Shown one piece after another: positions 38,453 to 49,172 of a stretch of DNA of 64,000 bases. This DNA is from Pseudomonas sp. Fl4BN1 (GTDB lineage Bacteria > Pseudomonadota > Gammaproteobacteria > Pseudomonadales > Pseudomonadaceae), in the NCBI RefSeq assembly GCF_009908285.1, contig NZ_JAAARM010000011.1, forward strand, positions 124,001 through 188,000. Direction: 5' to 3'. The notes beneath the pieces were generated by a model, which saw only the letters and a list, made by a program, of their open reading frames with translations, was not told the DNA's origin and did no database searches. Both the position numbers and the translations under genes were made by a program. Within the stretch, counting starts at the first letter, position 1. Every line of letters begins with the position of its first letter.

Positions 38453-39510
38453 GGCAGCTGCACCCGGGGTCGGGTCTCGACGAACAGTGCCCAACTAGAC
38501 ATGAACAGCGCGGCAATCAATGGCCCGATGACGAATCCGTTGAGGCCGAAGATCGCCATCCCGCCCAGGGTCGAGATCAGGATCAAGTAATCCGGCATCC
38601 GGGTGTCCTTGCCCACCAGGATCGGCCGCAGCAGGTTGTCCACCAGGCCGATCACCAGCACCCCGAACAGCGCCAGCACCACCCCCTGCCAAATCGCCCC
38701 GCTGACCAGGAAATACACCGCCACCGGGCCCCAGACAATCCCCGCCCCCACCGCCGGCAACAGCGATAGAAAAGCCATCAGTACCGCCCACAGCAACGCG
38801 CTGGGAATATCGAGGAACCAGAAGATCAGCCCACCCAGGGCACCTTGGGTCACGGCCACCAGCACATTGCCCTTGACCGTGGCCCGCACCACCCGATTGA
38901 ACTTCAGTTGCAGCCGACGCTTCTGGTACTCCGCCAGGGGCACCGCCGTGCGGATCTTGCGCACCAGCTCCGGGCCATCGCGCAAAAAGAAGAACAGCAG
39001 GTACAGCATGATGAAGAAGCTCACCATGAACTCGAAGGTGCCCTGGCCGAAACTGAAAGCCTGGGTTGCCAGGTACTGACTGCCCTGCATCGCGCTCTTG
39101 ACCACTTTATCCTGCAGCCCCTTGAGTTCGCCCAGGCCGAAACGGTCCAGCAGGTGCTGTAAATAGGCTGGCAGGCTGTGCTTGAACTGGGCCAGGTAGC
39201 CCGCAATGTCCAGCTGGCCGCTTTCAATCTTGCGGTACAGCTCGGCCCCTTCCTGGACCAACAGCACGCTGGTGATGATCACCGGCAAAATGGCGATCAC
39301 CAGGCAGATGCCCAGGGTGCACAAGGAAGTGAAATTGCGCGGCCAGCCGAACTTCAATTGCAGGCGGTGCTGCAAGGGCGCGAAGACGATGCCAAGAATC
39401 ACCGCCCAGAACAACGCGCCGTAGAACGGCAGCAGAATCCAGATAAAGGCCAGGGTCACCAGCGCCAATAACAGCACCAGGCTTTTGTTTTGCAGGTTGT
39501 TTTGATTCAT
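38449..39510 (-). CDS. AI-2E family (PerM-type) transporter
   Basis: The 353-residue protein has two N-terminal helices, a central soluble stretch and five or six C-terminal helices, as in the UPF0118/AI-2E exporter family. Conserved segments include ILGIVFAPLQHRL near the start and GLVDNLLRPILVGKDTRMPD, followed by ISTLGGMAIFGLNGFVIGP. Some members have been linked to AI-2 export, others to sodium/proton exchange, so substrate is not inferred. Confidence 0.87.
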   Translation of the reverse strand: MNQNNLQNKSLVLLLALVTLAFIWILLPFYGALFWAVILGIVFAPLQHRLQLKFGWPRNFTSLCTLGICLVIAILPVIITSVLLVQEGAELYRKIESGQLDIAGYLAQFKHSLPAYLQHLLDRFGLGELKGLQDKVVKSAMQGSQYLATQAFSFGQGTFEFMVSFFIMLYLLFFFLRDGPELVRKIRTAVPLAEYQKRRLQLKFNRVVRATVKGNVLVAVTQGALGGLIFWFLDIPSALLWAVLMAFLSLLPAVGAGIVWGPVAVYFLVSGAIWQGVVLALFGVLVIGLVDNLLRPILVGKDTRMPDYLILISTLGGMAIFGLNGFVIGPLIAALFMSSWALFVETRPRVQLP

Positions 39511-39668
39511 CTTCGATCCGACTCAGTCAACGCCAGGATTCGGCGCCCTAAGGTTTAGTCCGCAGCCGCGCCGCCGAGTGCGTTTTTTCTGCGCCCGACA
39601 TAGACCCAAGTCAATGAATGCCCCGCGGCTCTGGCTTACCCTCGCGACCTTTTGCGATCGACAGCCCC

Positions 39669-40994
39669 ATGACGCTCCTCGCCAAACCCGAACTCCTGGC
39701 TCCCGCCGGCACCCTGAAGAACATGCGCTACGCCTTCGCCTACGGCGCCGATGCGGTGTACGCCGGCCAACCGCGCTACAGCCTGCGGGTACGCAACAAC
39801 GAATTCGACCACGCCAACCTGGCCCTCGGCATCAAAGAGGCCCAGGCCCAGGGCAAGCGTTTCTACGTGGTGGTCAACATTGCACCGCACAACGCCAAGC
39901 TCAAAACCTTCCTCAAGGACCTGGCGCCAGTGATCGAAATGGCTCCGGATGCGCTGATCATGTCCGACCCGGGGCTGATCATGCTAGTGCGCCGGCACTT
40001 CCCGGCCATGCCGATCCACCTGTCGGTGCAAGCCAACACGGTGAACTGGGCGAGCGTCGAGTTCTGGCAGCAACAGGGCCTGACCCGGATCATCCTGTCC
40101 CGGGAACTGTCCCTGGAGGAAATCGAGGAAATCCGCCAGCGAGTGCCGGACATGGAGCTGGAAATATTCGTCCACGGCGCCTTGTGCATGGCCTATTCCG
40201 GGCGCTGCCTGCTGTCGGGCTACATGAACAAGCGCGACGCCAACCAGGGCACCTGCACCAATGCCTGCCGCTGGAAATACAAGGCCGAGGAAGCCACCGA
40301 GAACACCCTCGGGGAAATCGTCCAGACCTACCAACCAGAGTCGACCCTGGGCCTGGGCGCACCCACTGACCAGGTGTTCCTGCTGCAAGAGGCCAATCGT
40401 CCGGACGAACTGATGCCGGCCTTCGAGGACGAACATGGCACCTACATCATGAATGCCAAGGACCTGCGGGCGGTGCAGCACGTGGACCGCCTGACCCGCA
40501 TGGGCGTGCATTCACTGAAGATCGAGGGGCGGACCAAGTCCCACTTCTACTGCGCGCGCACCACCCAGGTGTATCGCCGGGCCATCGATGACGCCGCAGC
40601 CGGACGCGAGTTCGACCGCAGCCTGCTCAACGACCTGGAATCCCTGGCCCAGCGTGGCTACACCGAAGGTTTCCTGCGGCGCCATGTGCACGATGAATAT
40701 CAGAACTACCAGAACGGCAGCTCGGTCTCGGAGCGCCAGCAGTTCGTTGGTGAACTGACCGGCGAACGCCGTGATCGCTTGGCAGAAGTGAAAGTGAAGA
40801 ACCGCTTTGCCCTGGGCGACCACATGGAACTGATGACCCCCAAGGGCAACTTCCACTTCGACCTGCATGAGCTGCAGAACGCCAAGGGTGAAGGCATCGA
40901 AGTCGCGCCGGGCGACGGTCACACCGTGTACCTGCCGATCCCCGATCAGGTGGACTTGCGTTTCGGTCTGTTGATGCGCGACGTCAGCGCCTGA
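39669..40994 (+). CDS. trhP: U32 family protein, tRNA 5-hydroxyuridine modification protein TrhP (YegQ)
   Basis: The start MTLLAKPELLAPAGTLKNMR gives 441 residues. Family marks are the N-terminal ELLAPAG and the Cys-rich segment around 163-200 (GALCMAYSGRCLLSGYM, then GTCTNACRWKY), which supplies the iron-sulfur ligands, and KIEGRTKSHFY. TrhP/YegQ takes part in prephenate-dependent 5-hydroxylation of uridine 34 in tRNA. RlhA, a related U32 protein, is longer, so YegQ is the better match. Confidence 0.85.
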   Translation: MTLLAKPELLAPAGTLKNMRYAFAYGADAVYAGQPRYSLRVRNNEFDHANLALGIKEAQAQGKRFYVVVNIAPHNAKLKTFLKDLAPVIEMAPDALIMSDPGLIMLVRRHFPAMPIHLSVQANTVNWASVEFWQQQGLTRIILSRELSLEEIEEIRQRVPDMELEIFVHGALCMAYSGRCLLSGYMNKRDANQGTCTNACRWKYKAEEATENTLGEIVQTYQPESTLGLGAPTDQVFLLQEANRPDELMPAFEDEHGTYIMNAKDLRAVQHVDRLTRMGVHSLKIEGRTKSHFYCARTTQVYRRAIDDAAAGREFDRSLLNDLESLAQRGYTEGFLRRHVHDEYQNYQNGSSVSERQQFVGELTGERRDRLAEVKVKNRFALGDHMELMTPKGNFHFDLHELQNAKGEGIEVAPGDGHTVYLPIPDQVDLRFGLLMRDVSA

Positions 40995-41120
40995 CCGAGC
41001 CGGGCCTTTGCGCCAGGCTGCGACTGCTAGCTGGCTGGCCCGGAAAAACGATGTGGGCGGCATTTCGACGGTACAGGCCGCACGTTCAAAACACCGAAGG
41101 CCTGCGGCCTGATCGCAGCC

Positions 41121-41139
41121 TTCGCCAGCGGCTGGCGAA
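41121..41139. repeat. Small inverted repeat between trhP and the chemoreceptor gene
   Basis: TTCGCCAG and CTGGCGAA form an 8-bp stem with a CGG loop in the 178-bp convergent gap. It resembles single REP units of fluorescent pseudomonads, without a T-run. Confidence 0.4.
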
Positions 41140-41172
41140 AGCCGGCAAAACACCACAAGAGTACCGAGCGCC

Positions 41173-42852
41173 TCAGATCCGGAACTGCCCCACCAGCCGC
41201 CCCAGCCGCTGACCAAGATCGGCCAGGCTGCGAGAAGTCTGGGCGCCGCGCTGGGTTTCATCGGCAACACTGTCCACCGCCACGGCGATCTGGTGCACGC
41301 TGCGGTTGATCTCTTCGGCTACCGCGGTCTGCTCTTCCGCCGCGCTGGCAATCTGCGCGTTCATCGAATTGATGGTGCCGATCAACTGGGCCATGGTGTC
41401 CAGCGAAGCCCCGGCTTCGTTGGCCTTGACCGAAGTACCGTCGCCGGCGTCGCTGGAACGGCGCATGGCGTCCACCGCCACCCGGGTGCCCTGCTGCAAG
41501 CGATCGATCATGCCCTGGATTTCCTGGGTGCTCTGCTGGGTCCGGCTGGCGAGGGCCCGCACTTCATCGGCGACCACGGCAAAACCACGCCCGGCCTCGC
41601 CGGCCCTGGCCGCTTCAATCGCGGCGTTCAAGGCCAGCAGGTTGGTCTGCTCGGCAATCGAGCGGATCACATCCAGCACGCTGACAATCGACGATACGTC
41701 CTGCTGCAGGCTGTCCAGGGACGTGCCGCTGTTACGGATATCGCTGACCAGCGCATGGATCTGCTGGATGCTGCCATCCACCACGCGCTTGGCCGCCTGG
41801 CCTTCTTCATCGGTCTGCTGGGCAGCAACGGCCGCGCCCTGGGCACTGCGCGCCACTTCATGGGCCGCCGAAGACATTTCATTGATTGCCGTGGCCACCT
41901 GGTCAGTCTCGTGGCGCTGACGCTCCATGGCCTGTTCCGAACGCTGGGCCTGGTCAGAAACCTGGGTCACCAGCTCGGTGAGCTGCCCGGTCATTTCGGT
42001 GATCTGCCGCACCAGGCCGTGGATCTTGTCGACAAAACGGTTGAACGAGCAGGCCAGGTCGCCGAGTTCGTCCTGGCTGGTGATCTCAAGGCGCCGGGTC
42101 AGGTCGCCCTCGCCGGCGGCGATGTCATCAAGGTTGGCTTTCATCAGGTTCAACGGACGCAGCATGGTATTGGCCACCACCATGCCCAGGCCCGCAATCA
42201 CCAGCAGCACCACCGCGGCAATCCCGAGAATGCTCAGGACCATGCCTTCCATGCGCTGGTTGACACTGGTCTCGACCGCCGCCACCTGGGCGTCGATGCC
42301 ATCGAGGTTGACCGAGGTGCCCAGCACCATGTCCCACTTGGGCAGGTATTCGGTGTAGCCCAGCTTGGGCACCAGCACATCGCTGCCCGGCTGGGTCGAG
42401 CTGTACTGCACGTAGTGGCTGCCCTCCTTGCCGACCCGCACCAGCTCGCGGTTGACGTACACGCCGTTGGGGTCGCGGTTGTCCTTGAAGCTCTTGCCCA
42501 CCCCGTCCGCGCTGTTGCCCTTGAACAGGCGTACGGTCTCGGAGTCGTAGCCGAAGAAGTAGCCGTCCTTGCCATAGCTGATGTTCGACAGCAGCTTGAC
42601 CACCTCGGCCCGGGCCGCCAGATCCCCTGGCGCCGCCGCGTCGTACAGCGGCTTGACCGTGTTCAGGGCCACTTCGACATAGCTCTGCAACGTGGCCTTG
42701 GCCTCGCCCAGCAGGCGATGACGGGTTTCCTCGACCTCTTTCTGGGCTTGCTGGCGCAACATGAACACCGTGCTCAGGCTGATCACCAGCGCGAACAGCA
42801 GTACCGGGAGTACCGCCAGGGACAGGACTTTGGCCTTCAGGCTCAAGCGCAT
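41173..42852 (-). CDS. Methyl-accepting chemotaxis protein, sCache-type (CtpM-like)
   Basis: The 559-residue receptor has TM1 at about 9-31, a single-Cache ligand domain (about 35-200) with [11 protein letters not shown] and [17 protein letters not shown]2 at about 205-228, a HAMP domain, and a signalling hairpin with the invariant tip [19 protein letters not shown]. Ligand-domain type, length and neighbourhood match P. aeruginosa PA2652 (CtpM), a malate chemoreceptor, which also sits near TlpQ and BqsRS. A malate or related organic-acid ligand is therefore inferred, not shown. Confidence 0.88.
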   Translation of the reverse strand: MRLSLKAKVLSLAVLPVLLFALVISLSTVFMLRQQAQKEVEETRHRLLGEAKATLQSYVEVALNTVKPLYDAAAPGDLAARAEVVKLLSNISYGKDGYFFGYDSETVRLFKGNSADGVGKSFKDNRDPNGVYVNRELVRVGKEGSHYVQYSSTQPGSDVLVPKLGYTEYLPKWDMVLGTSVNLDGIDAQVAAVETSVNQRMEGMVLSILGIAAVVLLVIAGLGMVVANTMLRPLNLMKANLDDIAAGEGDLTRRLEITSQDELGDLACSFNRFVDKIHGLVRQITEMTGQLTELVTQVSDQAQRSEQAMERQRHETDQVATAINEMSSAAHEVARSAQGAAVAAQQTDEEGQAAKRVVDGSIQQIHALVSDIRNSGTSLDSLQQDVSSIVSVLDVIRSIAEQTNLLALNAAIEAARAGEAGRGFAVVADEVRALASRTQQSTQEIQGMIDRLQQGTRVAVDAMRRSSDAGDGTSVKANEAGASLDTMAQLIGTINSMNAQIASAAEEQTAVAEEINRSVHQIAVAVDSVADETQRGAQTSRSLADLGQRLGRLVGQFRI

Positions 42853-42929
42853 AGTGGGCTCACTCTAAGTTTTTATTGGCGTGATAACCGCGTTAACGGC
42901 ACGCCAAAACAAAAGTTGAGCCTGAGCCC

Positions 42930-43012
42930 GTAGGAGCCGGCTTGCCGGCGAAGAGGCCCTTGAAGCCTTGCACCGACCTTGCCGATGCCTTCGCGGGCAA
43001 GCCCGCTCCTAC
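42930..43012. repeat. REP doublet (REPIN)
   Basis: GTAGGAGCCGGCTTGCCGGC begins at 42930 and its inverted partner, ending GGGCAAGCCCGCTCCTAC, closes at 43012. About 40 bp separate them. Each half carries its own small hairpin and the outer 7 bp (GTAGGAG/CTCCTAC) pair. This is the common mobile REP doublet of the P. fluorescens group, located between the chemoreceptor and transporter genes. Confidence 0.9.
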
Positions 43013-43044
43013 AACAGCCCCAGGTTTCTACGAGAGCGAGATAA

Positions 43045-44364
43045 TCAGAGGACCATCGCCGCAACCCAGCCGAAGGCCAGCAGCGGCAGGTTGTAATGCA
43101 GGAAAGTCGGGACCACGGTGTCCCAGATATGGTGATGCTGGCCGTCGATATTCAACCCCGAGGTCGGCCCCAGGGTTGAATCCGAGGCGGGCGAGCCCGC
43201 ATCGCCCAGCGCCCCGGCGGTGCCGACGATGCAGACAATGGCCAGGGGACTGAAGCCCAACTGCACACATAAAGGCACGAAGATCGCCGCCAGGATCGGC
43301 ACCGTGGAAAACGACGAGCCGATGCCCATGGTCACCAGCAGGCCCACCAGCAGCATCAGCAGCGCACCCACGCCCTTGCTGTGACCGATCCAACCGGCCG
43401 AGGTTTCGACCAAGGTCTGCACTTCACCGGTGGCCTTCATCACTTCGGCAAAGCCTGAGGCGGCGATCATGATGAAGCCGATCATCGCCATCATCTTCAT
43501 GCCTTCAGTAAACAGGCCGTCGGTTTCGCGCCAGCGCACGATGCCCGACACCGAAAAAACCAGGAAGCCGCACAAAGCCCCGATAATCATCGAGTCCAGC
43601 AGCAACTGGACGACGAAGGCGGCGACAATCGCCAGCCCCGCCACCAGCAGGGTCTGCGGGTTGTATTGCACCGCCACCTGCTCGACCTTCTCGATCTTGC
43701 CCAGGTCGTAGACCCGCTTCTTGCGGTAGCTGAAAAATGCCATCGCCAGGCCGAACAACATGCCCAGGGCGGGAATGCCCATGGCATGCGTGACGTTGAC
43801 CTGACTGACATCGACCCCACTGCGGGCCACGTTGGCCAGGAGAATCTCATTGAGGAAGATGTTGCCGAAACCCACCGGCAGGAACATGTAAGGCGTGATC
43901 AGGCCGAAGGTGATGACGCAGGCGATCAGCCGCCGGTCCAGTTGCAGCTTGGTCAGCACGTACAACAGTGGCGGCACCAGCAACGGAATAAAGGCAATGT
44001 GGATCGGCAGGATGTTCTGCGAAGCAATCGCCACCACCCACAACAGGCCGATCAGCAACCATTTGACCTGCCCACCGCCGCTGCTGTCCTGACGGTCCAC
44101 CAGCGACAGGATCTTGTCCGCCAGGGCGTGGGCCAGGCCGGACTTGGCGATGGCCACGGCAAAGGCACCGAGCAAGGCATAGGACAGGGCCACGGTAGCG
44201 CCACCGCCCAGGCCACTGTTGAATGCCTTGAGCGTGGCCTCGATCCCCAGGCCACCGGTGAGGCCACCCACCAGCGCACCAATGATCAGGGCGATCACTA
44301 CATGCACGCGGGACAGGCTGAGCACCAACATCACGCCAACCGCGGCAATTACTGCGTTAATCAT
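43045..44364 (-). CDS. Na+/H+ antiporter-family transporter (NhaC/YuiF-like)
   Basis: The ATG at 44364 ([14 protein letters not shown], with GAGG before it) gives 439 residues and about eleven transmembrane helices. Conserved parts are [40 protein letters not shown] and [20 protein letters not shown], typical of the antiporter family that includes the histidine permease YuiF. It lies between two chemoreceptor genes, as in P. aeruginosa PA2652-PA2654, so it may import or export a compound that one of them senses. Substrate not determined. Confidence 0.82.
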   Translation of the reverse strand: MINAVIAAVGVMLVLSLSRVHVVIALIIGALVGGLTGGLGIEATLKAFNSGLGGGATVALSYALLGAFAVAIAKSGLAHALADKILSLVDRQDSSGGGQVKWLLIGLLWVVAIASQNILPIHIAFIPLLVPPLLYVLTKLQLDRRLIACVITFGLITPYMFLPVGFGNIFLNEILLANVARSGVDVSQVNVTHAMGIPALGMLFGLAMAFFSYRKKRVYDLGKIEKVEQVAVQYNPQTLLVAGLAIVAAFVVQLLLDSMIIGALCGFLVFSVSGIVRWRETDGLFTEGMKMMAMIGFIMIAASGFAEVMKATGEVQTLVETSAGWIGHSKGVGALLMLLVGLLVTMGIGSSFSTVPILAAIFVPLCVQLGFSPLAIVCIVGTAGALGDAGSPASDSTLGPTSGLNIDGQHHHIWDTVVPTFLHYNLPLLAFGWVAAMVL

Positions 44365-44665
44365 CGTTACCTCATTACTGCGCCGGCAAAAACGGCGCAA
44401 AAGCCTGTGACCGACCGGAAGGCAGCGGACTGCCGACATCGAATGAAAAGAGGGTCTTGTTAGAGGGCGCGCACTTTGCAGCAGCGGGCCCGGCTTGTCA
44501 AAACCCGGGCGCGCTTTGCCCGCTGCCCCTGCCCCGCCCCTTGCGGCAGCGGCGACAGGGTGCAATGAGCAACGCCGGGTTATTTCGAACAAGTGTTTAA
44601 AGAATACCGTTCGTCGGCCGTAACAATGCAAAGTCTCAGATATTTATCGAATAAAGGACGCCTCC

Positions 44666-46813
44666 ATGCCGCTCAGACAACTTTCCATTCAATGGAAGAT
44701 CACCTTGCTGGCCGGACTCTGTCTGCTGGGCATCGTGTCGCTGTTGGTGGGGCTTTCGCTGTATCGCATGGAGCACAGTTCCGAGCTGGTGAAAGCTTCG
44801 AGCATGGAGATGCTCAACGAAGCCGCTCAGTCGCGGATCGAGGCCCAGGGTGAAGTCCAGGCACTGGGGATTCGTCAGCAGTTCATGGACGCCTATCAAT
44901 ACGGCCACGGCTTTTCCCGCCAGGTGCTGTTCCTGCGCGAACAGGCCGAGAAGCGCTTTCTCGACGCCTTCGACCTGCGTGAAGACCTGACCCGCCAGGT
45001 CAAGTCGGCGCTGCAGGCCAACCCCGACCTGCTGGGCCTGTCCCTGGTGTTCGAGGCCAACGCCCTGGACGCCAAGGACTCGCTGTTCAGTGGCCAGAGC
45101 GAACTGGGCAGCAATGAGAAAGGCCGCTTCGCCCTGTACTGGTCGCAACCCACCCCCGGCAAGCTGACCTCCATGTCGCTACCGGAAAGCGACATGAGCG
45201 ACACCCGCACCGGCCCCAGCGGCCAGCCGGCCAACGCCTGGTTCACCTGCCCGCGCAGCACCCTCAAGCCTTGCGTGATCGAACCCTACTTCTATGACAT
45301 CGACGGCCAGAAGGTGCTGATGACCAGCATCGTCTTCCCGCTGATGGTGGACGGCAAAGTCATCGCCTCGCTGTCGGTGGACATCAATCTCAACAGCCTG
45401 CAGGCAGTCAGCGAAAACGCCAGCCGCAAACTCTACGCCGGCCAGACTAACGTCAGCATCCTCAGCCCGGTGGGCCTGCTGGCCGGCTACAGCCCCGACG
45501 CCAGCAAACTCAGCCAGCGCCTGGACAGCGTCGACAGCACCAACGGTGCCGAACTGATCCGCCAACTGGCCAGCAGCACCCAGACCCACAGCTTGCACAG
45601 CAACAGCAAACTCAAAATATTGGCCCCGTTCACGCCGATCCCCGGCGGCAAAGCCTGGGGCGTGCTGCTGGATGTACCGGAAAAAGTCCTGGTAGGCCCG
45701 GCCGAAGCCTTGAAAAACGAACTGGACGCCAGCAACAGCAGCGGCACCCTGATCGAACTGGGCCTGGGCCTGCTGGCCGCGGTGGTCGGCTTGCTGCTGG
45801 TGTGGCTGATGGCCCGCAGCGTGACCCGACCGATCCTTGGCGTGGCCGCCATGCTTGAAGACATTGCCAGCGGCGAAGGCGACCTGACCCGCCGCCTGGC
45901 CTACGACAAACAGGACGAACTGGGGCAACTGGCCGGCTGGTTCAACCGCTTCCTCGACAAACTGCAACCGATCATTGCCGAGGTCAAACGCTCGGTGCAG
46001 GATGCCCGCGGCACCGCCGATCAGTCATCGGCCATCGCCACCCAGACCAGTGCCGGCATGGAGCAGCAATACCGCCAGGTCGACCAGGTGGCTACCGCCT
46101 CCCACGAGATGAGTGCCACCGCCCAGGACGTGGCCCGCAGCGCCGCCCAGGCGGCCCAGGCCGCACGGGATGCCGACCAGGCCACGCAACAGGGCCTGAC
46201 GGTGATCGACCGCACCACCCGCAGCATCGACTTGCTGGCGGCCGAGATGAGCTCCGCGATGACCCAGGTCGAAGGCCTGGCGGCCAACAGCGAGCAGATC
46301 GGCTCGGTACTGGAAGTGATTCGCGCGATCGCCGAGCAGACCAACCTGCTGGCCCTGAATGCCGCCATCGAAGCCGCCCGTGCCGGTGAAGCCGGACGCG
46401 GTTTCGCGGTAGTGGCCGATGAAGTGCGCAACCTGGCCCGGCGTACCCAGGAGTCGGTGGAGGAAACCCGCCAAGTGATCGAACAACTGCAAACCGGCAC
46501 CCGGGACGTGGTGGGCTCCATGAGCAACAGCCATCGCCAGGCCCAGGGCAGCGTCGACCAGGTCGGTCAGGCCGTCACCGCCCTGCGCCAGATTGGCGAT
46601 GCGGTCACGGTGATCAGCGACATGAACCTGCAGATCGCCAGCGCCGCCGAAGAACAGAGCGCGGTGGCCGAAGAGATCAACAACAACGTCGAGACCATTC
46701 GCGACGTCACCGAATCGCTGTCGGAGCAGGCCAACGAATCGGCGCGGGTCAGCCAGTCCTTGAACAGCCTGGCCAACCAGCAGCAGAGCCTGATGGACCA
46801 GTTCCGCGTCTGA
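44666..46813 (+). CDS. Methyl-accepting chemotaxis protein, dCache-type (TlpQ-like)
   Basis: The 715-residue receptor has TM1 at about 11-32, a large periplasmic double-Cache domain (about 35-360) with [20 protein letters not shown] and [20 protein letters not shown]2 near 365-390, HAMP, and the conserved tip [19 protein letters not shown]. Length and neighbourhood match P. aeruginosa TlpQ (PA2654, 714 residues), which responds to histamine and polyamines. It is divergent from the transporter gene with about 300 bp (44365-44665) between starts and no gene in that gap. Confidence 0.87.
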   Translation: MPLRQLSIQWKITLLAGLCLLGIVSLLVGLSLYRMEHSSELVKASSMEMLNEAAQSRIEAQGEVQALGIRQQFMDAYQYGHGFSRQVLFLREQAEKRFLDAFDLREDLTRQVKSALQANPDLLGLSLVFEANALDAKDSLFSGQSELGSNEKGRFALYWSQPTPGKLTSMSLPESDMSDTRTGPSGQPANAWFTCPRSTLKPCVIEPYFYDIDGQKVLMTSIVFPLMVDGKVIASLSVDINLNSLQAVSENASRKLYAGQTNVSILSPVGLLAGYSPDASKLSQRLDSVDSTNGAELIRQLASSTQTHSLHSNSKLKILAPFTPIPGGKAWGVLLDVPEKVLVGPAEALKNELDASNSSGTLIELGLGLLAAVVGLLLVWLMARSVTRPILGVAAMLEDIASGEGDLTRRLAYDKQDELGQLAGWFNRFLDKLQPIIAEVKRSVQDARGTADQSSAIATQTSAGMEQQYRQVDQVATASHEMSATAQDVARSAAQAAQAARDADQATQQGLTVIDRTTRSIDLLAAEMSSAMTQVEGLAANSEQIGSVLEVIRAIAEQTNLLALNAAIEAARAGEAGRGFAVVADEVRNLARRTQESVEETRQVIEQLQTGTRDVVGSMSNSHRQAQGSVDQVGQAVTALRQIGDAVTVISDMNLQIASAAEEQSAVAEEINNNVETIRDVTESLSEQANESARVSQSLNSLANQQQSLMDQFRV

Positions 46814-46835
46814 CGCCGTCCTTGAAACCCAGGTC

Positions 46836-46862
46836 CCTGTAGCCGCCAGCAGCGGCTACAGG
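46836..46862. repeat. Perfect inverted repeat between the tlpQ-like gene and bqsS
   Basis: CCTGTAGCCGC and GCGGCTACAGG form an 11-bp stem with a 5-nt loop between the convergent 3' ends. It resembles a single REP unit and may also serve as transcript 3' end. Confidence 0.6.
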
Positions 46863-46879
46863 AGCGGCCATCGGCAGGC

Positions 46880-48193
46880 CTAGCGCCTGGGTAGCTCGAT
46901 TTCCACCCGCAAGCCGCCCAGCGCACCGTCCTCCAGGCTCAATGTGCCGCCCCAGGCCTCGACAATGTCACGCACGATGCCCAGGCCCAGGCCGTGCCCA
47001 TCGGTCTGCTCATCCAGCCGCGCCCCCCGCCCCAGCACTTCAGCTCGCCGCTCCTGGGGAATCCCCGGACCGTCGTCCTCCACCGCCAGACAGAAACCCG
47101 ACGCCCGCTCCTCGACGCTCACGCGCACCTCGGCATCGGCCCATTTGCAGGCGTTGTCCAGCAGGTTGCCCAGCAATTCCAGCAAGTCCTCGCGGTCCCA
47201 GGGCAGGCGCAATCCCGCTGCGGCGTGATAGCTCAACTGCAGGTGCTCGCCATGGATCATGTTCAAGGTGGCCAGCAACCCCGGCAGTTCGACATCGCAA
47301 TCGAACAGCGCCCCGGGCAAGGCATCCCCGGCCAGCCGTGCGCGATTGAGCTCGCGATTGAGCCGCTGCTGCACCTGCTCCAACTGTTCCAGGAGGATCT
47401 TGCGCACCTCGGGATGGCCGTCCAGCTTGGGCCCCGATGCCAGGCTCAACAGCACCGCCAGCGGCGTCTTCAGCGCGTGCCCGAGGTTGCCCAGGGCATG
47501 GCGTGAACGCTTGAGGCTGTCCTCGGTATGGGCCAGCAAATGGTTGATCTGCGCCACCAGCGGCTCCAGCTCCTGCGGCACCTGGGCATCCAGCTGGGAG
47601 CGCTGGCCCAGCTGCAACTGGGCGATCTGCTCGCGCGCGGTCTCCAGCGGACGCAAGGCCCGGCGCACGGTCAGCCGCTGCAGCAACAGAATCAGCAGCA
47701 ACCCGGCCAGCCCCAGTCCGAGGCCGATCTGGCGCATGCGCTGAAAGCTCTCACGCACCGGGGTGTAGTCTTGGGCCACGCTGATGGAAATCGACTGTCC
47801 GAGGCGCTTGTAGTCACTGCGCAGCACCAGCAGTTGCTGGCCTTCGGGCCCCAGTTGCAGGTTGCCCTGCAGGCCGGCGCGATCCAGTTGCGGCAATTCC
47901 TGGTCCCACAGGGACCGGGAGCGCCAGTGCACATCGGCAAAGTCGATGCGGAAGTAATGTCCGGAAAACGGTCGTTGATAGGCCGGCGACAACCGCCGCT
48001 CGTCCAGTTGCAAACCCTGCGGGCCACGCACCAGGGCCAGTAGCAGGCTTTCACTGTCGTTGCGCAACCCGGCTTCCAGGTAACGTTGCAAGCCCATCTC
48101 GAACAACCAGAGGCTGGTCTGCGCCAACACCAGCCCGACCACCACCAGCACACTGACCAGGCCCAGGCTCAGGCGGCGCTGGATCGACCTCAC
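46880..48193 (-). CDS. bqsS: Sensor histidine kinase, BqsS/CarS-like
   Basis: The 437-residue kinase starts with GTG, overlapping the bqsR stop by 4 bp. TM1 is at about 10-30, a periplasmic sensor domain at 33-155, TM2 at about 156-172, then HAMP, the H-box in [11 protein letters not shown], the N-box [10 protein letters not shown], and G-boxes VEDDGPGIP and GLGLGIV. Order and neighbours match P. aeruginosa PA2656 (BqsS/CarS), which senses Fe(II) through a periplasmic R-E-x-x-E motif; here the nearest equivalent is RESFQ (147-151). Ligand is therefore uncertain. Confidence 0.85.
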   Translation of the reverse strand: MRSIQRRLSLGLVSVLVVVGLVLAQTSLWLFEMGLQRYLEAGLRNDSESLLLALVRGPQGLQLDERRLSPAYQRPFSGHYFRIDFADVHWRSRSLWDQELPQLDRAGLQGNLQLGPEGQQLLVLRSDYKRLGQSISISVAQDYTPVRESFQRMRQIGLGLGLAGLLLILLLQRLTVRRALRPLETAREQIAQLQLGQRSQLDAQVPQELEPLVAQINHLLAHTEDSLKRSRHALGNLGHALKTPLAVLLSLASGPKLDGHPEVRKILLEQLEQVQQRLNRELNRARLAGDALPGALFDCDVELPGLLATLNMIHGEHLQLSYHAAAGLRLPWDREDLLELLGNLLDNACKWADAEVRVSVEERASGFCLAVEDDGPGIPQERRAEVLGRGARLDEQTDGHGLGLGIVRDIVEAWGGTLSLEDGALGGLRVEIELPRR

Positions 48194-48858
48194 GCAGCCA
48201 CCCCGCCGAACAGGTAGCCCTGGCCGCGGCGGGTTTCGATCACGCTGCGGCCGAGCTTGCGGCGCAAGTGATTGACGTGGACCTCAAGGACATTGGAGTC
48301 GCGCTCGGTTTCGCCGTCATACAAGTGCTCGGCGAGGTGGCTCTTGGAGAGGATCTGTTGCGGGTGCAGCATGAAGTAGCGCAGCAAGCGAAATTCGGCA
48401 GCGGTCAGCAACACGTCCTCGCCGTCGCGCACCACGCACTGACGCCCCTCGTCCAGGTGCAACCCGGCGGCCCGCAAGGTCTGCTGGTTGGCCTGGCCGT
48501 GGGAGCGGCGCAACAGCGCCTGGACTCGCAAATGCAGCTCTTCGGGATGGAACGGCTTGCTCAGGTAATCGTCGGCACCGGCCTTGAGGCCTTCGATGCG
48601 CTCGGCCCAGGAACCCCGGGCAGTGAGGATCAGCACCGGTGTCGCCAGCCCGTCGGCACGCCATTGGCGCAGCACGTCCAGGCCTGGCACCCCGGGCAGG
48701 CCGAGGTCGAGAATGATCAGGTCATAGGGTTCGCTGGCACCCTGATACAAGGCATCGCGGCCATCGGCCAGCCAGTCCACCGCATAACCCTGGCGGTTCA
48801 AGCCTTCCAGCAGTTCGTCCGCCAAGGGTACGTGGTCTTCCACCAGGAGCAGGCGCAT
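48190..48858 (-). CDS. bqsR: OmpR-family response regulator, BqsR/CarR-like
   Basis: The 222-residue regulator has a receiver domain with the phosphoacceptor Asp51 in [10 protein letters not shown] and the conserved Lys in DYLSKPF. A winged-helix DNA-binding domain ends [16 protein letters not shown]. It overlaps the preceding PepSY gene at a TAATG junction and the kinase gene at GTGA, so all four genes are translationally coupled. It should control envelope or metal-response genes, probably including this operon. Confidence 0.9.
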   Translation of the reverse strand: MRLLLVEDHVPLADELLEGLNRQGYAVDWLADGRDALYQGASEPYDLIILDLGLPGVPGLDVLRQWRADGLATPVLILTARGSWAERIEGLKAGADDYLSKPFHPEELHLRVQALLRRSHGQANQQTLRAAGLHLDEGRQCVVRDGEDVLLTAAEFRLLRYFMLHPQQILSKSHLAEHLYDGETERDSNVLEVHVNHLRRKLGRSVIETRRGQGYLFGGVAA

Positions 48859-49172
48859 TAATCGTCTTCCTCATCTTTCAACAGGCGCCCGGTGGCGGCG
48901 TCCAGATCCAGCTCGCGGACCACACCGTCCACGGTCAACAGCTCAACCTCGTAAATATACACATCGTGCTTTTCTTCCAGCTCGGCCTCCAGCAACTTGG
49001 CCCCGGGATACCGGTCCATGGCCTGCTGCAGCAATTGTTCCAGGGGCAGGATCACCCCCTGCTGGCGCAGGCGCAGGGCTTCGTCCTGGTCCAGGTCGCG
49101 AGCCGGTGCCAGCGAGCAGAACAGCAACAACGCCAGGGCCGCCCGGCTGCCGACGCGCAAGGTCGAGTTCAT
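48858..49172 (-). CDS. PepSY-domain periplasmic protein
   Basis: The product has 104 residues with a signal peptide ending ...SLAPA. The mature part contains one PepSY-like unit, with a hydrophobic-acidic pattern ([30 protein letters not shown]). PepSY domains are associated with inhibition or modulation of periplasmic enzymes and are common next to BqsRS-type systems. Its ATG shares bases with the stop of the upstream paralogue (TAATG), and its own stop overlaps bqsR. Confidence 0.82.
   Translation of the reverse strand: MNSTLRVGSRAALALLLFCSLAPARDLDQDEALRLRQQGVILPLEQLLQQAMDRYPGAKLLEAELEEKHDVYIYEVELLTVDGVVRELDLDAATGRLLKDEEDD

Noticed and set aside
41293..42933. 546-codon open frame on the + strand
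   Set aside because: It is antisense to the CtpM-like receptor; composition is typical of reversed coiled-coil sequence.
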